Below, piece after piece: positions 49,253 through 62,173 of a stretch of 64,000 nt of DNA. Source of the DNA: Hippophae tibetana (Eukaryota > Streptophyta > Magnoliopsida > Rosales > Elaeagnaceae); NCBI GenBank assembly GCA_037013495.1, contig CM072801.1, positions 31,546,001-31,610,000 of the forward strand. The letters are read 5' to 3'. Made by a program: the position numbers and the translations under genes. Numbering within the stretch: the first letter of the stretch is position 1; every line of letters starts with the position of its first letter. Below the pieces are notes generated by a model. It was given only the letters and a program-made list of their open reading frames with translations, searched no databases and had not been told where the DNA came from.

Positions 49253-52200
49253 TTGCCAACCTCTAATAAGTTGGTGGCATCTAATTGCATTGTTTTCAGT
49301 TCATATTCTATTCGGTTCCAATTTGATCATCTTAACCCTTTTCTAAGCAATTTACTCATTCGTAATCCTTTGAGTTCATATGTTGTTCCCCTAAAGGTTC
49401 CGCATCATTTGGTATCAAAGCCTTTGTTGCTGAAAATATATTATCTATCTTCTTATATTTATTTTTTGAATTTTACATTTAAAAAAACTTCGTCGAATTT
49501 TCTTTGCTTTCATAAGTAACAAACCACAATGAAAGATAGATATTTGTATAACAAGTCTTGTGTTGTCTTACAATTTTGTAGTTCGTATTTTGTCTTTCGA
49601 CTTAATTTCCTAGTTTTATTTAAATTCTTTGTACCATTTTCCTGTTTTATGTTTTCTATTTCGATTCCTAAAAACACACTTCAAGAATAGTTTAGTTATC
49701 GGCATTTTTTTAACCAAAATTACTTTGTTTACAATACTTGCCAACCTCAAATAAGTTGGTGGCATCTCATTGCATTGTTTTCAGTTCATGTGCTTTTCTG
49801 TTCCAATTTGATCATCTTAACCCTTTTCTAAGCAATTTACTCATTCTTAATCCTTTGAGTTCATATGTTGTTCCCCTAAAGGTTCTGTGTCATTTGGTAT
49901 CAAGCCTTTGTTGCTGAAAATATGTTATCTATCTTCTTATATTTATTTTTTGAATTTTACATTTAAAAAAACTTCGTCAATTGAATTTTCTGTGTTTTCA
50001 TTAGACACAAATCACAAAGAGAGATAGATATTTGTATACCAAGTCTTGTGTTTTTTTTTAATTTTCTTATCATTATTTTGACTTTCCACATCATTTCCTT
50101 TCTTTCTTTAAATTCTTTGTACCTTTTTCTTGTGTAATGTTTTCTGTGTTCAATCTGTTTTTTTATTGAAAGAAACTATAGAGATACTACAGTTCATAGT
50201 TTCAAGAAAAACTAGGTTATTAATTTCGGTGGAAATATTAAACTGTTGTGACTTTTAATTCGTGCATCGAAATGAGTATTATAATGTATCAAATAGCAAC
50301 TATTTCGATTCCTAAAAAGACAATGAAACAATAGTTTAGTTATCGGCATTTTTTAACCAAAATTACTTTGTTTACAATACTTGCCAACCTCAAATAGGTT
50401 GGTGGCATCTCATTGCATTGTTTTCAGTTCATGTTCTTTTGGGTTCAAGTTTGATAATCTTAATACTTTTCTAAACAATTTACTCATTCTTAATCCTTTG
50501 AGTTCATATGTTGTTCCCCTAAAGGTTCCGCATCATTTGGTATCAAAGCCTTTGTTGCTGAAAATATATTATCTATCTTCTTATATTTATTTTTTGAATT
50601 TTACATTTAAAAAAACTTCGCCCATTGAATTTTCTTTGCTTTCATAAGTAACAAACCACAATGAAAGATAGATATTTGTATAACAAGTCTTGTGTTTTCT
50701 TACAATTTTGTAGTTCGTATTTTTTCTTTCGACTTAATTTCCTAGTTTTATTTAAATTCTTTGTACCATTTTCCTGTTTTATGTTTTCTATTTCGATTCC
50801 TAAAAACACACTTCAAGAATAGTTTAGTTATCGGAATTTTTTTAACCAAAATTACTTTGTTTACAATACTTGCCAACCTCAAATAGGTTGGTGGCATCTC
50901 ATTGCATTGTTTTCAGTTCATGTTCTTTTCTGTTCCAATTTGATCATCTTAACCCTTTTCTAAGCAATTTACTCATTCTTAATCCTTTGAGTTCATATGT
51001 TGTTCCCCTAATGGTTCCGCATCATTTGGTATCAAGCCTTTGTTGCTGAAGTATGTTATCTATCTTCTTATATTTATTTTTTGAATTTTACATTTAAAAA
51101 ACACTTCGTCCATTGAATTTTCTTTGCTTTCATTAGACACAAATCACAAAGAAAGATAGATATTTGTATACCAAGTCTTGTGTTTCGTATTAATTTTGTT
51201 GTCATTATTTTGTCTTTCGATTTCATTTCCTTTCTTTCTTTAAATTCTTTGTACCTTTTTCTTGTGTAATGTTTTCTATGTTCAATCTGTTTTTTTATTG
51301 AAAGAAACTATAGAGATACTACAGTTCATAGTTTCAACAAAAACTAGGTTATTAATATCGGTGGAAATATTAAACTGTTGTGACTTTTAATTCGTGCATC
51401 GAAATGACCATTATAATGTAGCAAATAGAAACTATTTTGATTCCTAAAAAGGCAATGAAACAATAGTTTAGTTATCGGCATTTTTTAACCAAAATTACTT
51501 TGTTTACAATACTTGCCAACCTCAAATAGGTTGGTGGCATCTCATTGCATTGTTTTCAGTTCATGTTCTTTTGGGTTCAAGTTTGATAATCTTAATCCTT
51601 TTCTAAACAATTTACTCATTCTTAATCCTTTGAGTTCATATGTTGTTCCCCTAAAGGTTCCGCATCATTTGGTATCAAAGCCTTTGTTGCTGAAAATATA
51701 TTATCTATCTTCTTATATTTATTTTTTGAATTTTACATTTAAAAAAACTTCGCCCATTGAATTTTCTTTGCTTCCATAAGTAACAAACCACAATGAAAGA
51801 TAGATATTTGTATAACAAGTCTTGTGTTTTCTTACAATTTTGTAGTTCGTATTTTTTCTTTCGACTTAATTTCCTAGTTTTATTTAAACTCTTTGTACCA
51901 TTTTCCTGTTTTATGTTTTCTATTTCGATTCCTAAAAACACACTTCAAGAATAGTTTAGTTATCGGCATTTTTTTAACCAAAATTACTTTGTTTACAATA
52001 CTTGCCAACCTCAAATAAGATGGTGGCATCTCATTGCATTGTTTTCAGTTCATGTTCTTTTCTGTTCCAATTTGATCATCTTAACCCTTTTCTAAGCAAT
52101 TTACTCATTCTTAATCCTTTGAGTTCATATGTTGTTCCCCTAAAGGTTCCGCGTCATTTGGTATCAAGCCTTTGTTGCTGAAAATATGTTATCTATCTTC

Positions 52201-54901
52201 TTATATTTATTTTTTGAATTTTACATTTAAAAAAACTTCGTCAATTGAATTTTCTGTGTTTTCATTAGACACAAATCACAAAGAGAGATAGATATTAGTA
52301 TACCAAGTCTTGTGTTTTTTTTTAATTTTCTTGTCATTATTTTGACTTTCCACATCATTTCCTTTCTTTCTTTAAATTCTTTGTACCTTTTTCTTGTGTA
52401 ATGTTTTCTGTGTTCAATCTGTTTTTTTATTGAAAGAAACTATAGAGATACTACAGTTCATAGTTTCAAGAAAAACTAGGTTATTAATATCGGTGGAAAT
52501 ATTAAACTGTTGTGACTTTTAATTCGTGCATCGAAATGACCATTATAATGTAGCAAATAGAAACTATTTCGATTCCTAAAAAGGCAATGAAACAATAGTT
52601 TAGTTATCGGCATTTTTTAACCAAAATTACTTTGTTTACAATACTTGCCAACCTCAAATAGGTTGGTGGCATCTCATTGCATTGTTTTCAGTTCATGTTC
52701 TTTTGGGTTCAAGTTTGATAATCTTAATCCTTTTCTAAACAATTTACTCATTCGTAATCCTTTGAGTTCATATGTTGTTCCCCTAAAGGTTCCGCATCAT
52801 TTGGTATCAAAGCCTTTGTTGCTAAAAATATATTATCTATCTTCTTATATTTATTTTTTGAATTTTACATTTAAAAAAACTTCGTCGAATTTTTTTTGCT
52901 TTCATAAGTAACAAACCACAATGAAAGATAGATATTTGTATAACAAGTCTTGTGTTTTCTTACAATTTTGTAGTTCCTATTTTGTCTTTCGACTTAATTT
53001 CCTAGTTTTATTTAAATTCTTTGTACCATTTTCCTGTTTTATGTTTTCTATTTCGATTCCCAAAAGCACACTTCAAGAATAGTTTAGTTATCGCCATTTT
53101 TTTAACCAAAATTACTTTGTTTACAATACTTGCCAACCTCAAATAGGTTGGTGGCATCTCATTGCATTGTTTTCAGTTCATGTTCTTTTCTGTTCCAATT
53201 TGATCATCTTAACCCTTTTCTAAGCAATTTACTCATTCTTAATCCTTTGAGTTCATATGTTGTTCCCCTAAAGGTTCCGCATCATTTGGTATCAAGCCTT
53301 TGTTGCTGAAAATATGTTATCTATCTTCTTATATTTATTTTTTGAATTTTACATTTAAAAATACTTCGTCAATTGAATTTTCTGTGTTTTCATAAGACAC
53401 AAATCACAAAGAAAGATAGATATTTGTACACCAAGTCTTGTGTTTCGTATTAATTTTGTAGTCATTATTTTGTCTTTCGATTTCATTTCCTTTCTTTCTT
53501 TAAATTCTTTGTACCTTTTTCTTGTGTAATGTTTTCTGTGTTCAATCTGTTTTTTTATTGAAAGAAACTATAGAGATACTACAGTTCATAGTTTCAAGAA
53601 AAACTAGGTTATTAATATCGGTGGCAATATTAAACTATTGAAACTATTAATTCGTGCATCGAAATGACTATTATAATGTAGCAAATAGCAACTATTTCGA
53701 TTCCTAAAAATACAATGGAAGAATAGTTTAGATATCGGCATTTTTTAACAAAAATTACTTTGTTTACAATACTTGCCAACCTCTAATAAGTTGGTGGCAT
53801 CTAATTGCATTGTTTTCAGTTCATATTCTATTCGGTTCCAATTTGATCATCTTAACCCTTTTCTAAGCAATTTACTCATTCGTAATCCTTTGAGTTCATA
53901 TGTTGTTCCCCTAAAGGTTCCGCATCATTTGGTATCAAAGCCTTTGTTGCTGAAAATATATTATCTATCTTCTTATATTTATTTTTTGAATTTTACATTT
54001 AAAAAAAATTCGTCGAATTTTTTTTGCATTCATAAGTAACAAACCACAATGAAAGATAGATATTTGTATAACAAGTCTTGTGTTTTCTTACAATTTTGTA
54101 GTTCCTATTTTGTCTTTCGACTTAATTTCCTAGTTTTATTTAAATTCTTTGTACCATTTTCCTGTTTTATGTTTTCTATTTCGATTCCTAAAAGCACACT
54201 TCAAGAATAGTTTAGTTATCGCCATTTTTTTTAACCAAAATTACTTTGTTTACAATACTTGCCAACCTCAAATAGGTTGGTGGCATCTCATTGCATTGTT
54301 TTCAGTTCATGTTCTTTTCTGTTCCAATTTGATCATCTTAACCCTTTTCTAAGCAATTTACTCATTCTTAATCCTTTGAGTTCATATGTTGTTCCCCTAA
54401 AGGTTCCGCATCATTTGGTATCAAGCCTTTGTTGCTGAAAATATGTTATCTATCTTCTTATATTTATTTTTTGAATTTTACATTTAAAAATACTTCGTCA
54501 ATTGAATTTTCTGTGTTTTCATAAGACACAAATCACAAAGAAAGATAGATATTTGTACACCAAGTCTTGTGTTTCGTATTAATTTTGTAGTCATTATTTT
54601 GTCTTTCGATTTCATTTCCTTTCTTTCTTTAAATTCTTTGTACCTTTTTCTTGTGTAATGTTTTCTGTGTTCAATCTGTTTTTTTATTGAAAGAAACTAT
54701 AGAGATACTACAGTTCATAGTTTCAAGAAAAACTAGGTTATTAATATCGGTGGCAATATTAAACTATTGAAACTATTAATTCGTGCATCGAAATGACTAT
54801 TATAATGTAGCAAATAGCAACTATTTCGATTCCTAAAAATACAATGGAAGAATAGTTTAGATATCGGCATTTTTTAACAAAAATTACTTTGTTTACAATA
54901 C
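49253..54901 (+). repeat. 10-monomer higher-order repeat, copy 1 (5649 bp)
   Basis: Starts: 49253 A, 49738 B, 50381 A, 50870 B, 51513 A, 52002 B, 52645 A, 53130 B, 53773 A, 54259 B. The A order is distinctive: one with attcggttcc and the 4-bp deletion (cttcgtcgaatt), then gggttcaagttt with cttaatacttttc, then the same with cttaatcc, then that type with the deletion, then the first type again. The same order begins at 54902. Shorter A copies (485-486 bp) reflect the deletion of catt after cttcgtc. Confidence 0.85.
50870..51512 (+). repeat. Mosaic B monomer with A patch
   Basis: B front and B tail with aaaaaacacttcg and ttgctttcat between them, the same patch as at 38407. Private site: cctaatggttcc at 51009. 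It extends the mosaic type into the right half of the window. Confidence 0.8.
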
Positions 54902-56518
54902 TTGCCAACCTCTAATAAGTTGGTGGCATCTAATTGCATTGTTTTCAGTTCATATTCTATTCGGTTCCAATTTGATCATCTTAACCCTTTTCTAAGCAAT
55001 TTACTCATTCGTAATCCTTTGAGTTCATATGTTGTTCCCCTAAAGGTTCCGCATCATTTGGTATCAAAGCCTTTGTTGCTGAAAATATATTATCTATCTT
55101 CTTATATTTATTTTTTGAATTTTACATTTAAAAAAACTTCGTCGAATTTTTTTTGCATTCATAAGTAACAAACCACAATGAAAGATAGATATTTGTATAA
55201 CAAGTCTTGTGTTTTCTTACAATTTTGTAGTTCCTATTTTGTCTTTCGACTTAATTTCCTAGTTTTATTTAAATTCTTTGTACCATTTTCCTGTTTTATG
55301 TTTTCTATTTCGATTCCTTAAAGCACACTTCAAGAATAGTTTAGTTATCGCCATTTTTTTAACCAAAATTACTTTGTTTACAATACTTGCCAACCTCAAA
55401 TAAGTTGGTGGCATATCATTGCATTGTTTTCAGTTCATGTTCTTTTCTGTTCCAATTTGATCATCTTAACCCATTTCTAAGCAATTTACTCATTCTTAAT
55501 CCTTTGAGTTCATATGTTGTTCCCCTAAAGGTTCCGCGTCATTTGGTATCAAGCCTTTGTTGCTGAAAATATGTTATCTATCTTCTTATATTTATTTTTT
55601 GAATTTTACATTTAAAAAAACTTCGTCAATTGAATTTTCTGTGTTTTCATTAGACACAAATCACAAAGAGAGATAGATATTAGTATACGAAGTCTTGTGT
55701 TTTTTTTTAATTTTCTTGTCATTATTTTGACTTTCCACATCATTTCCTTTCTTTCTTTAAATTCTTTGTACCTTTTTCTTGTGTAATGTTTTCTGTGTTC
55801 AATCTGTTTTTTTATTGAAAGAAACTATAGAGATACTACAGTTCATAGTTTCAAGAAAAACTAGGTTATTAATTTCGGTGGAAATATTAAACTGTTGTGA
55901 CTTTTAATTCGTGCATCGAAATGAGTATTATAATGTAGCAAATAGCAACTATTTCGATTCCTAAAAAGACAATGAAACAATAGTTTAGTTATCGGCATTT
56001 TTTAACCAAAATTACTTTGTTTACAATACTTGCCAACCTCAAATAGGTTTGTGGCATCTCATTGCATTGTTTTCAGTTCATGTTCTTTTGGGTTCAAGTT
56101 TGATAATCTTAATACTTTTCTAAACAATTTACTCATTCTTAATCCTTTGAGTTCATATGTTGTTCCCCTAAAGGTTCCGCATCATTTGGTATCAAAGCCT
56201 TTGTTGCTGAAAATATATTATCTATCTTCTTATATTTATTTTTTGAATTTTACATTTAAAAAAACTTCGCCCATTGAATTTTCTTTGCTTTCATAAGTAA
56301 CAAACCACAATGAAAGATAGATATTTGTATAACAAGTCTTGTGTTTTCTTACAATTTTGTAGTTCGTATTTTTTCTTTCGACTTAATTTCCTAGTTTTAT
56401 TTAAATTCTTTGTACCATTTTCCTGTTTTATGTTTTCTATTTCGATTCCTAAAAACACACTTCAAGAATAGTTTAGTTATCGGAATTTTTTTAACCAAAA
56501 TTACTTTGTTTACAATAC

Positions 56519-57161
56519 TTGCCAACCTCAAATAGGTTGGTGGCATCTCATTGCATTGTTTTCAGTTCATGTTCTTTTCTGTTCCAATTTGATCATCTTA
56601 ACCCTTTTCTAAGCAATTTACTCATTCTTAATCCTTTGAGTTCATATGTTGTTCCCCTAAAGGTTCCGCATCATTTGGTATCAAGCCTTTGTTGCTGAAG
56701 TATGTTATCTATCTTCTTATATTTATTTTTTGAATTTTACATTTAAAAAACACTTCGTCCTATGAATTTTCTTTGCTTTCATTAGACTCAAATCACAAAG
56801 AAAGATAGATATTTGTATACCAAGTCTTGTGTTTCGTATTAATTTTGTTGTCATTATTTTGTCTTTCGATTTCATTTCCTTTCTTTCTTTAAATTCTTTG
56901 TACCTTTTTCTTGTGTAATGTTTTCTATGTTCAATCTGTTTTTTTATTGAAAGAAACTATAGAGATACTACAGTTCATAGTTTCAAGAAAAACTAGGTTA
57001 TTAATATCGGTGGAAATATTAAACTGTTGTGACTTTTAATTCGTGCATCGAAATGACCATTATAATGTAGCAAATAGAAACTATTTCGATTCCTAAAAAG
57101 ACAATGAAACAATAGTTTAGTTATCGGCATTTTTTAACCAAAATTACTTTGTTTACAATAC
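56519..57161 (+). repeat. Mosaic B monomer with A patch
   Basis: Counterpart of 50870 in the second 10-monomer copy. It has aaaaaacacttcg, then ctatgaatttt instead of cattgaatttt, ttgctttcat and tagactcaaatc. The ctatgaatttt variant recurs at 62174, linking the two. Confidence 0.8.
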
Positions 57162-57650
57162 TTGCCAACCTCAAATAGGTTGGTGGCATCTCATTGCATT
57201 GTTTTCAGTTCATGTTCTTTTGGGTTCAAGTTTGATAATCTTAATCCTTTTCTAAACAATTTACTCATTCTTAATCCTTTGAGTTCATATGTTGTTCCCC
57301 TAAAGGTTCCGCATCATTTGGTATCAAAGCCTTTATTGCTGAAAATATATTATCTATCTTCTTATATTTATTTTTTGAATTTTACATTTAAAAAAACTTC
57401 GCCCATTGAATTTTCTTTGCTTTCATAAGTAACAAACCACAATGAAAGATAGATATTTGTATAACAAGTCTTGTGTTTTCTTACAATTTTGTAGTTCCTA
57501 TTTTTTCTTTCGACTTAATTTCCTAGTTTTATTTAAATTCTTTGTACCATTTTCCTGTTTTATGTTTTCTATTTCGATTCCTAAAAACACACTTCAAGAA
57601 TAGTTTAGTTATCGGCATTTTTTTAACCAAAATTACTTTGTTTACAATAC

Positions 57651-58294
57651 TTGCCATCCTCAAATAGGTTGGTGGCATCTCATTGTATTGTTTTCAGTTC
57701 ATGTTCTTTTCTGTTCCAATTTTATCATCTTAACCCTTTTCTGAGCAATTTACTCATTCTTAATCCTTTGAGTTCATATGTTGTTCCCCTAAAGGTTCCG
57801 CATCATTTGGTATCAAGCCTTTGTTGCTGAAAATATGTTATCTATCTTCTTATATTTATTTTTTGAATTTTACATTTAAAAAACACTTCGTCCATTGAAT
57901 TTTCTTTGCTTTCATTAGACACAAATCACAAAGAAAGATAGATATTTGTATACCAAGTCTTGTGTTTCGTATTAATTTTGTTGTCATTATTTTGTCTTTC
58001 GATTTCATTTCCTTTCTTTCTTTAAATTCTTTGTACCTTTTTCTTGTGTAATGTTTTCTATGTTCAATCTGTTTTTTTATTGAAAGAAATTATAGAGATA
58101 CTACAGTTCATAGTTTCAAGAAAAACTAGGTTATTAATATCGGTGGAAATATTAAACTGTTGTGACTTTTAATTCGTGCATCGAAATGACCATTATAATG
58201 TAGCAAATAGAAACTATTTCGATTCCTAAAAAGGCAATGAAACAATAGTTTAGTTATCGGCATTTTTTAACCAAAATTACTTTGTTTACAATAC
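57651..58294 (+). repeat. Mosaic B monomer with A patch
   Basis: Has aaaaaacacttcg and ttgctttcat followed by tagacac. Its landmark is altered (ttgccatcctc), which weakens the dyad at this copy. It shares cattgtattg and tttctgagc with 62174 and in part with the partial monomer at 63951. Confidence 0.8.
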
Positions 58295-59267
58295 TTGCCA
58301 ACCTCAAATAGGTTGGTGGCATCTCATTGCATTGTTTTCAGTTCATGTTCTTTTGGGTTCAAGTTTGATAATCTTAATCCTTTTCTAAACAATTTACTCA
58401 TTCTTAATCCTTTGAGTTCATATGTTGTTCCCCTAAAGGTTCCGCATCATTTGGTATCAAAGCCTTTGTTGCTGAAAATATATTATCTATCTTCTTATAT
58501 TTATTTTTTGAATTTTACATTTAAAAAAACTTCGTCGAATTTTTTTTGCTTTCATAAGTAACAAACCACAATGAAAGATAGATATTTGTATAACAAGTCT
58601 TGTGTTTTCTTACAATTTTGTAGTTCCTATTTTGTCTTTCGACTTAATTTCCTAGTTTTATTTAAATTCTTTGTACCATTTTCCTGTTTTATGTTTTCTA
58701 TTTCGATTCCTAAAAGCACACTTCAAGAATAGTTTAGTTATCGCCATTTTTTTAACCAAAATTACTTTGTTTACAATACTTGCCAACCTCTAATAAGTTG
58801 GTGGCATCTAATTGCATTGTTTTCAGTTCATATTCTATTCGGTTCCAATTTGATCATCTACACCCTTTTCTAAGCAATTTACTCATTCGTAATCCTTTGA
58901 GTTCATATGTTGTTCCCCTAAAGGTTCCGCATCATTTGGTATCAAAGCCTTTGTTACTGAAAATATATTATCTATCTTCTTATATTTATTTTTTGAATTT
59001 TACATTTAAAAAAACTTCGTCCATTGAATTTTCTTTGCTTTCATAAGTAACAAACCACAATGAAAGATAGATATTTGTATAACAAGTCTTGTGTTTTCTT
59101 ACAATTTTGTAGTTCGTATTTTGTCTTTCGACTTAATTTCCTAGTTTTATTTAAATTCTTTGTACCATTTTCCTGTTTAATGTTTTCTATTTCGATTCCT
59201 AAAAAGACAATGAAACAATAGTTTAGTTATCGGCATTTTTTAACCAAAATTACATTGTTTACAATAC
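58295..59267 (+). repeat. A-A doublet with a clean tail-to-front joint
   Basis: The tail of 58295 is A (taaaagcacac, tatcgccattttttt) and 58780 starts with a full A front (cctctaataagttgg, attcggttcc). The joint must lie in the roughly 40 bases from the T7 tract to the left arm of the dyad, where A and B are the same. It is independent of the doublets at 18963-29499. Confidence 0.84.
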
Positions 59268-61040
59268 TTGCCAACCTCAAATAGGTTGGTGGCATCTCAT
59301 TGCATTGTTTTCAGTTCATGTTCTTTTCTGTTCCAATTTGATCATCTTAACCCTTTTCTAAGCAATTTACTCATTCTTAATCCTTTGAGTTCATATGTTG
59401 TTCCCCTAAAGGTTCCGCATCATTTGGTATCAAGCCTTTGTTGCTGAAAATATATTATCTATCTTCTTATATTTATTTTTTGAATTTTACATTTAAAAAA
59501 ACTTCGTCAATTGAATTTTCTGTGTTTTCATTAGACACAAATCACAAAGAAAGATAGATATTTGTACACCAATCTTGTGTTTCGTATTAATTTTGTTGTC
59601 ATTATTTTTTGACTCGATTTCATTTCCTTTCTTTCTTTAAATTTTTTGTACCTTTTTCTTGTGTAATGTTTTCTGTGTTCAATCTGTTTTTTTATTGAAA
59701 GAAACTATATAGATACTACAGTTCATAGTTTCAAGAAAAACTAGGTTATTAATATCGGTGGCAATATTAAACTATTGAAACTATTAATTCGTGCATCGAA
59801 ATGACTATTATAATGTAGCAAATAGCAACTATTTCGATTCCTAAAAAGACAATGGAAGAATAGTTTAGTTATCGGCATTTTTTAACCAAAATTACTTTGT
59901 TTACAATACTTGCCAACCTCTAATAAGTTGGTGGCATCTAATTGCATTGTTTTCAGTTCATATTCTATTCGGTTCCAATTTGATCATCTACACCCTTTTC
60001 TAAGCAATTAACTCATTCGTAATCCTTTGAGTTCATATGTTGTTCCCCTTAAGGTTCCGCATCATTTGGTATCAAAGCCTTTGTTACTGAAAATATATTA
60101 TCTATCTTCTTATATTTATTTTTTGAATTTTACATTTAAAAAAACTTCGTCCATTGAATTTTCTTTGCTTTCATAAGTAACAAACCACAATGAAAGATAG
60201 ATATTTGTATAACAAGTCTTGTGTTTTCTTACAATTTTGTAGTTCGTATTTTGTCTTTCGACTTAATTTCCTAGTTTTAGTTAAATTCTTTGTACCATTT
60301 TCCTGTTTAATGTTTTCTATTTCGATTCCTAAAAAGACAATGAAACAATAGTTTAGTTATCGGCATTTTTTAACCAAAATTACATTGTTTACAATACTTG
60401 CCAACCTCAAATAGGTTGGTGGCATCTCATTGCATTGTTTTCAGTTCATGTTCTTTTCTGTTCCAATTTGATCATCTTAACCCTTTTCTAAGCAATTTAC
60501 TCATTCTTAATCCTTTGAGTTCATATGTTGTTCCCCTAAAGGTTCCGCATCATTTGGTATCAAGCCTTTGTTGCTGAAAATATATTATCTATCTTCTTAT
60601 ATTTATTTTTTGAATTTTACATTTAAAAAAACCTTCGTCAATTGAATTTTCTGTGTTTTCATTAGACACAAATCACAAAGAAAGATAGATATTTGTACAC
60701 CAATCTTGTGTTTCGTATTAATTTTGTTGTCATTATTTTGTGACTCGATTTCATTTCCTTTCTTTCTTTAAATTTTTTGTACCTTTTTCTTGTGTAATGT
60801 TTTCTGTGTTCAATCTGTTTTTTTATTGAAAGAAACTATATAGATACTACAGTTCATAGTTTCAAGAAAAACTAGGTTATTAATATCGGTGGCAATATTA
60901 AACTATTGAAACTATTAATTCGTGCATCGAAATGACTATTATAATGTAGCAAATAGCAACTATTTCGATTCCTAAAAAGACAATGGAAGAATAGTTTAGT
61001 TATCGGCATTTTTTAACCAAAATTACTTTGTTTACAATAC
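58780..61040 (+). repeat. Two copies of a dimer with chimeric A monomers (about 1130 bp)
   Basis: Starts: 58780 A, 59268 B, 59910 A, 60398 B. Both A copies lack the 155-bp segment but end like B: after tatttcgattcctaaaaa comes gacaatgaaacaatag and T6, not cacacttcaagaatag and T7. The B copies share acaccaatcttgtg, tatatagatac and aaattttttgtacc. The two dimers are nearly identical (agcaatttac versus agcaattaac, ccctaaagg versus cccttaagg, and a few others), indicating a recent duplication. Confidence 0.86.
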
Positions 61041-61684
61041 TTGCCAACCTCTAATAAGTTGGTGGCATCTAATTGCATTGTTTTTAGTTTATATTCTATT
61101 CGGTTCCAATTTGATCATCTACACCCTTTTCTAAGCAATTTACTCATTCGTAATCCTTTGAGTTCATATGTTGTTCCCCTAAAGGTTCCGCATCATTTGG
61201 TATCAAAGCCTTTGTTGCTGAAAATATATTATCTATCTTCTTATATTTATTTTTTGAATTTTACATTTAAAAAAACTTCGTCCATTGAATTTTCTTTGCT
61301 TTCATAAGTAACAAACCACAATGAAAGATAGATATTTGTATAACAAGTCTTGTGTTTTTTTTTAATTTTCTTGTCATTATTTTGACTTTCCACATCATTT
61401 CCTTTCTTTCTTTAAATTCTTTGTACCTTTTTCTTGTTTAATGTTTTCTGTGTTCAATCTGTTTTTTTATTGAAAGAAACTATAGAGATACTACAGTTCA
61501 TAGTTTCAAGAAAAACTAGGTTATTAATTTCGGTGGAAATATTAAACTGTTGTGACTTTTAATTCGTGCATCGAAATGAGTATTATAATGTAGCAAATAG
61601 CAACTATTTCGATTCCTAAAAAGACAATGAAACAATAGTTTAGTTATCGGCATTTTTTAACCAAAATTACTTTGTTTACAATAC
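61041..61684 (+). repeat. A-front/B-tail chimeric monomer
   Basis: A sequence continues through cataagtaacaaaccac and gtataacaagtcttgtg, then changes to B (ttttcttgtcatt, ctttccacatc, the 155-bp segment). The switch is in the shared stretch caagtcttgtgtttt. The length is 644 bp, the B value. It keeps an A-type open frame in the front although it is a long monomer. Confidence 0.86.
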
Positions 61685-62173
61685 TTGCCAACCTCAAATA
61701 GGTTGGTGGCATCTCATTGCATTGTTTTCAGTTCATGTTCTTTTGGGTTCAAGTTTGATAATCTTAATACTTTTCTAAACAATTTACTCATTCTTAATCC
61801 TTTGAGTTCATATGTTGTTCCCCTAAAGGTTCCGCATCATTTGGTATCAAAGCCTTTGTTGCTGAAAATATATTATCTATCTTCTTATATTTATTTTTTG
61901 AATTTTACATTTAAAAAAACTTCGCCCATTGAATTTTCTTTGCTTTCATAAGTAACAAACCACAATGAAAGATAGATATTTGTATAACAAGTCTTGTGTT
62001 TTCTTACAATTTTGTAGTTCGTATTTTTTCTTTCGACTTAATTTCCTAGTTTTATTTAAATTCTTTGTACCATTTTCCTGTTTTATGTTTTCTAATTCGA
62101 TTCCTAAAAACACACTTCAAGAATAGTTTAGTTATCGGCATTTTTTTAACCAAAATTACTTTGTTTACAATAC

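Larger units (their letters stand above)
54902..58779 (+). repeat. 10-monomer higher-order repeat, copy 2, incomplete (7 monomers)
   Basis: Starts: 54902 A, 55387 B, 56030 A, 56519 B, 57162 A, 57651 B, 58295 A, in the same order as copy 1 and 5649-5650 bases further on. After 58295 the next monomer is an A instead of B, so the remaining three monomers are missing and the unit is cut at an A-A joint. Not all parts match best at this offset: the B at 55387 shares gatattagtatac with 52002, so conversion between units has occurred. Confidence 0.84.
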
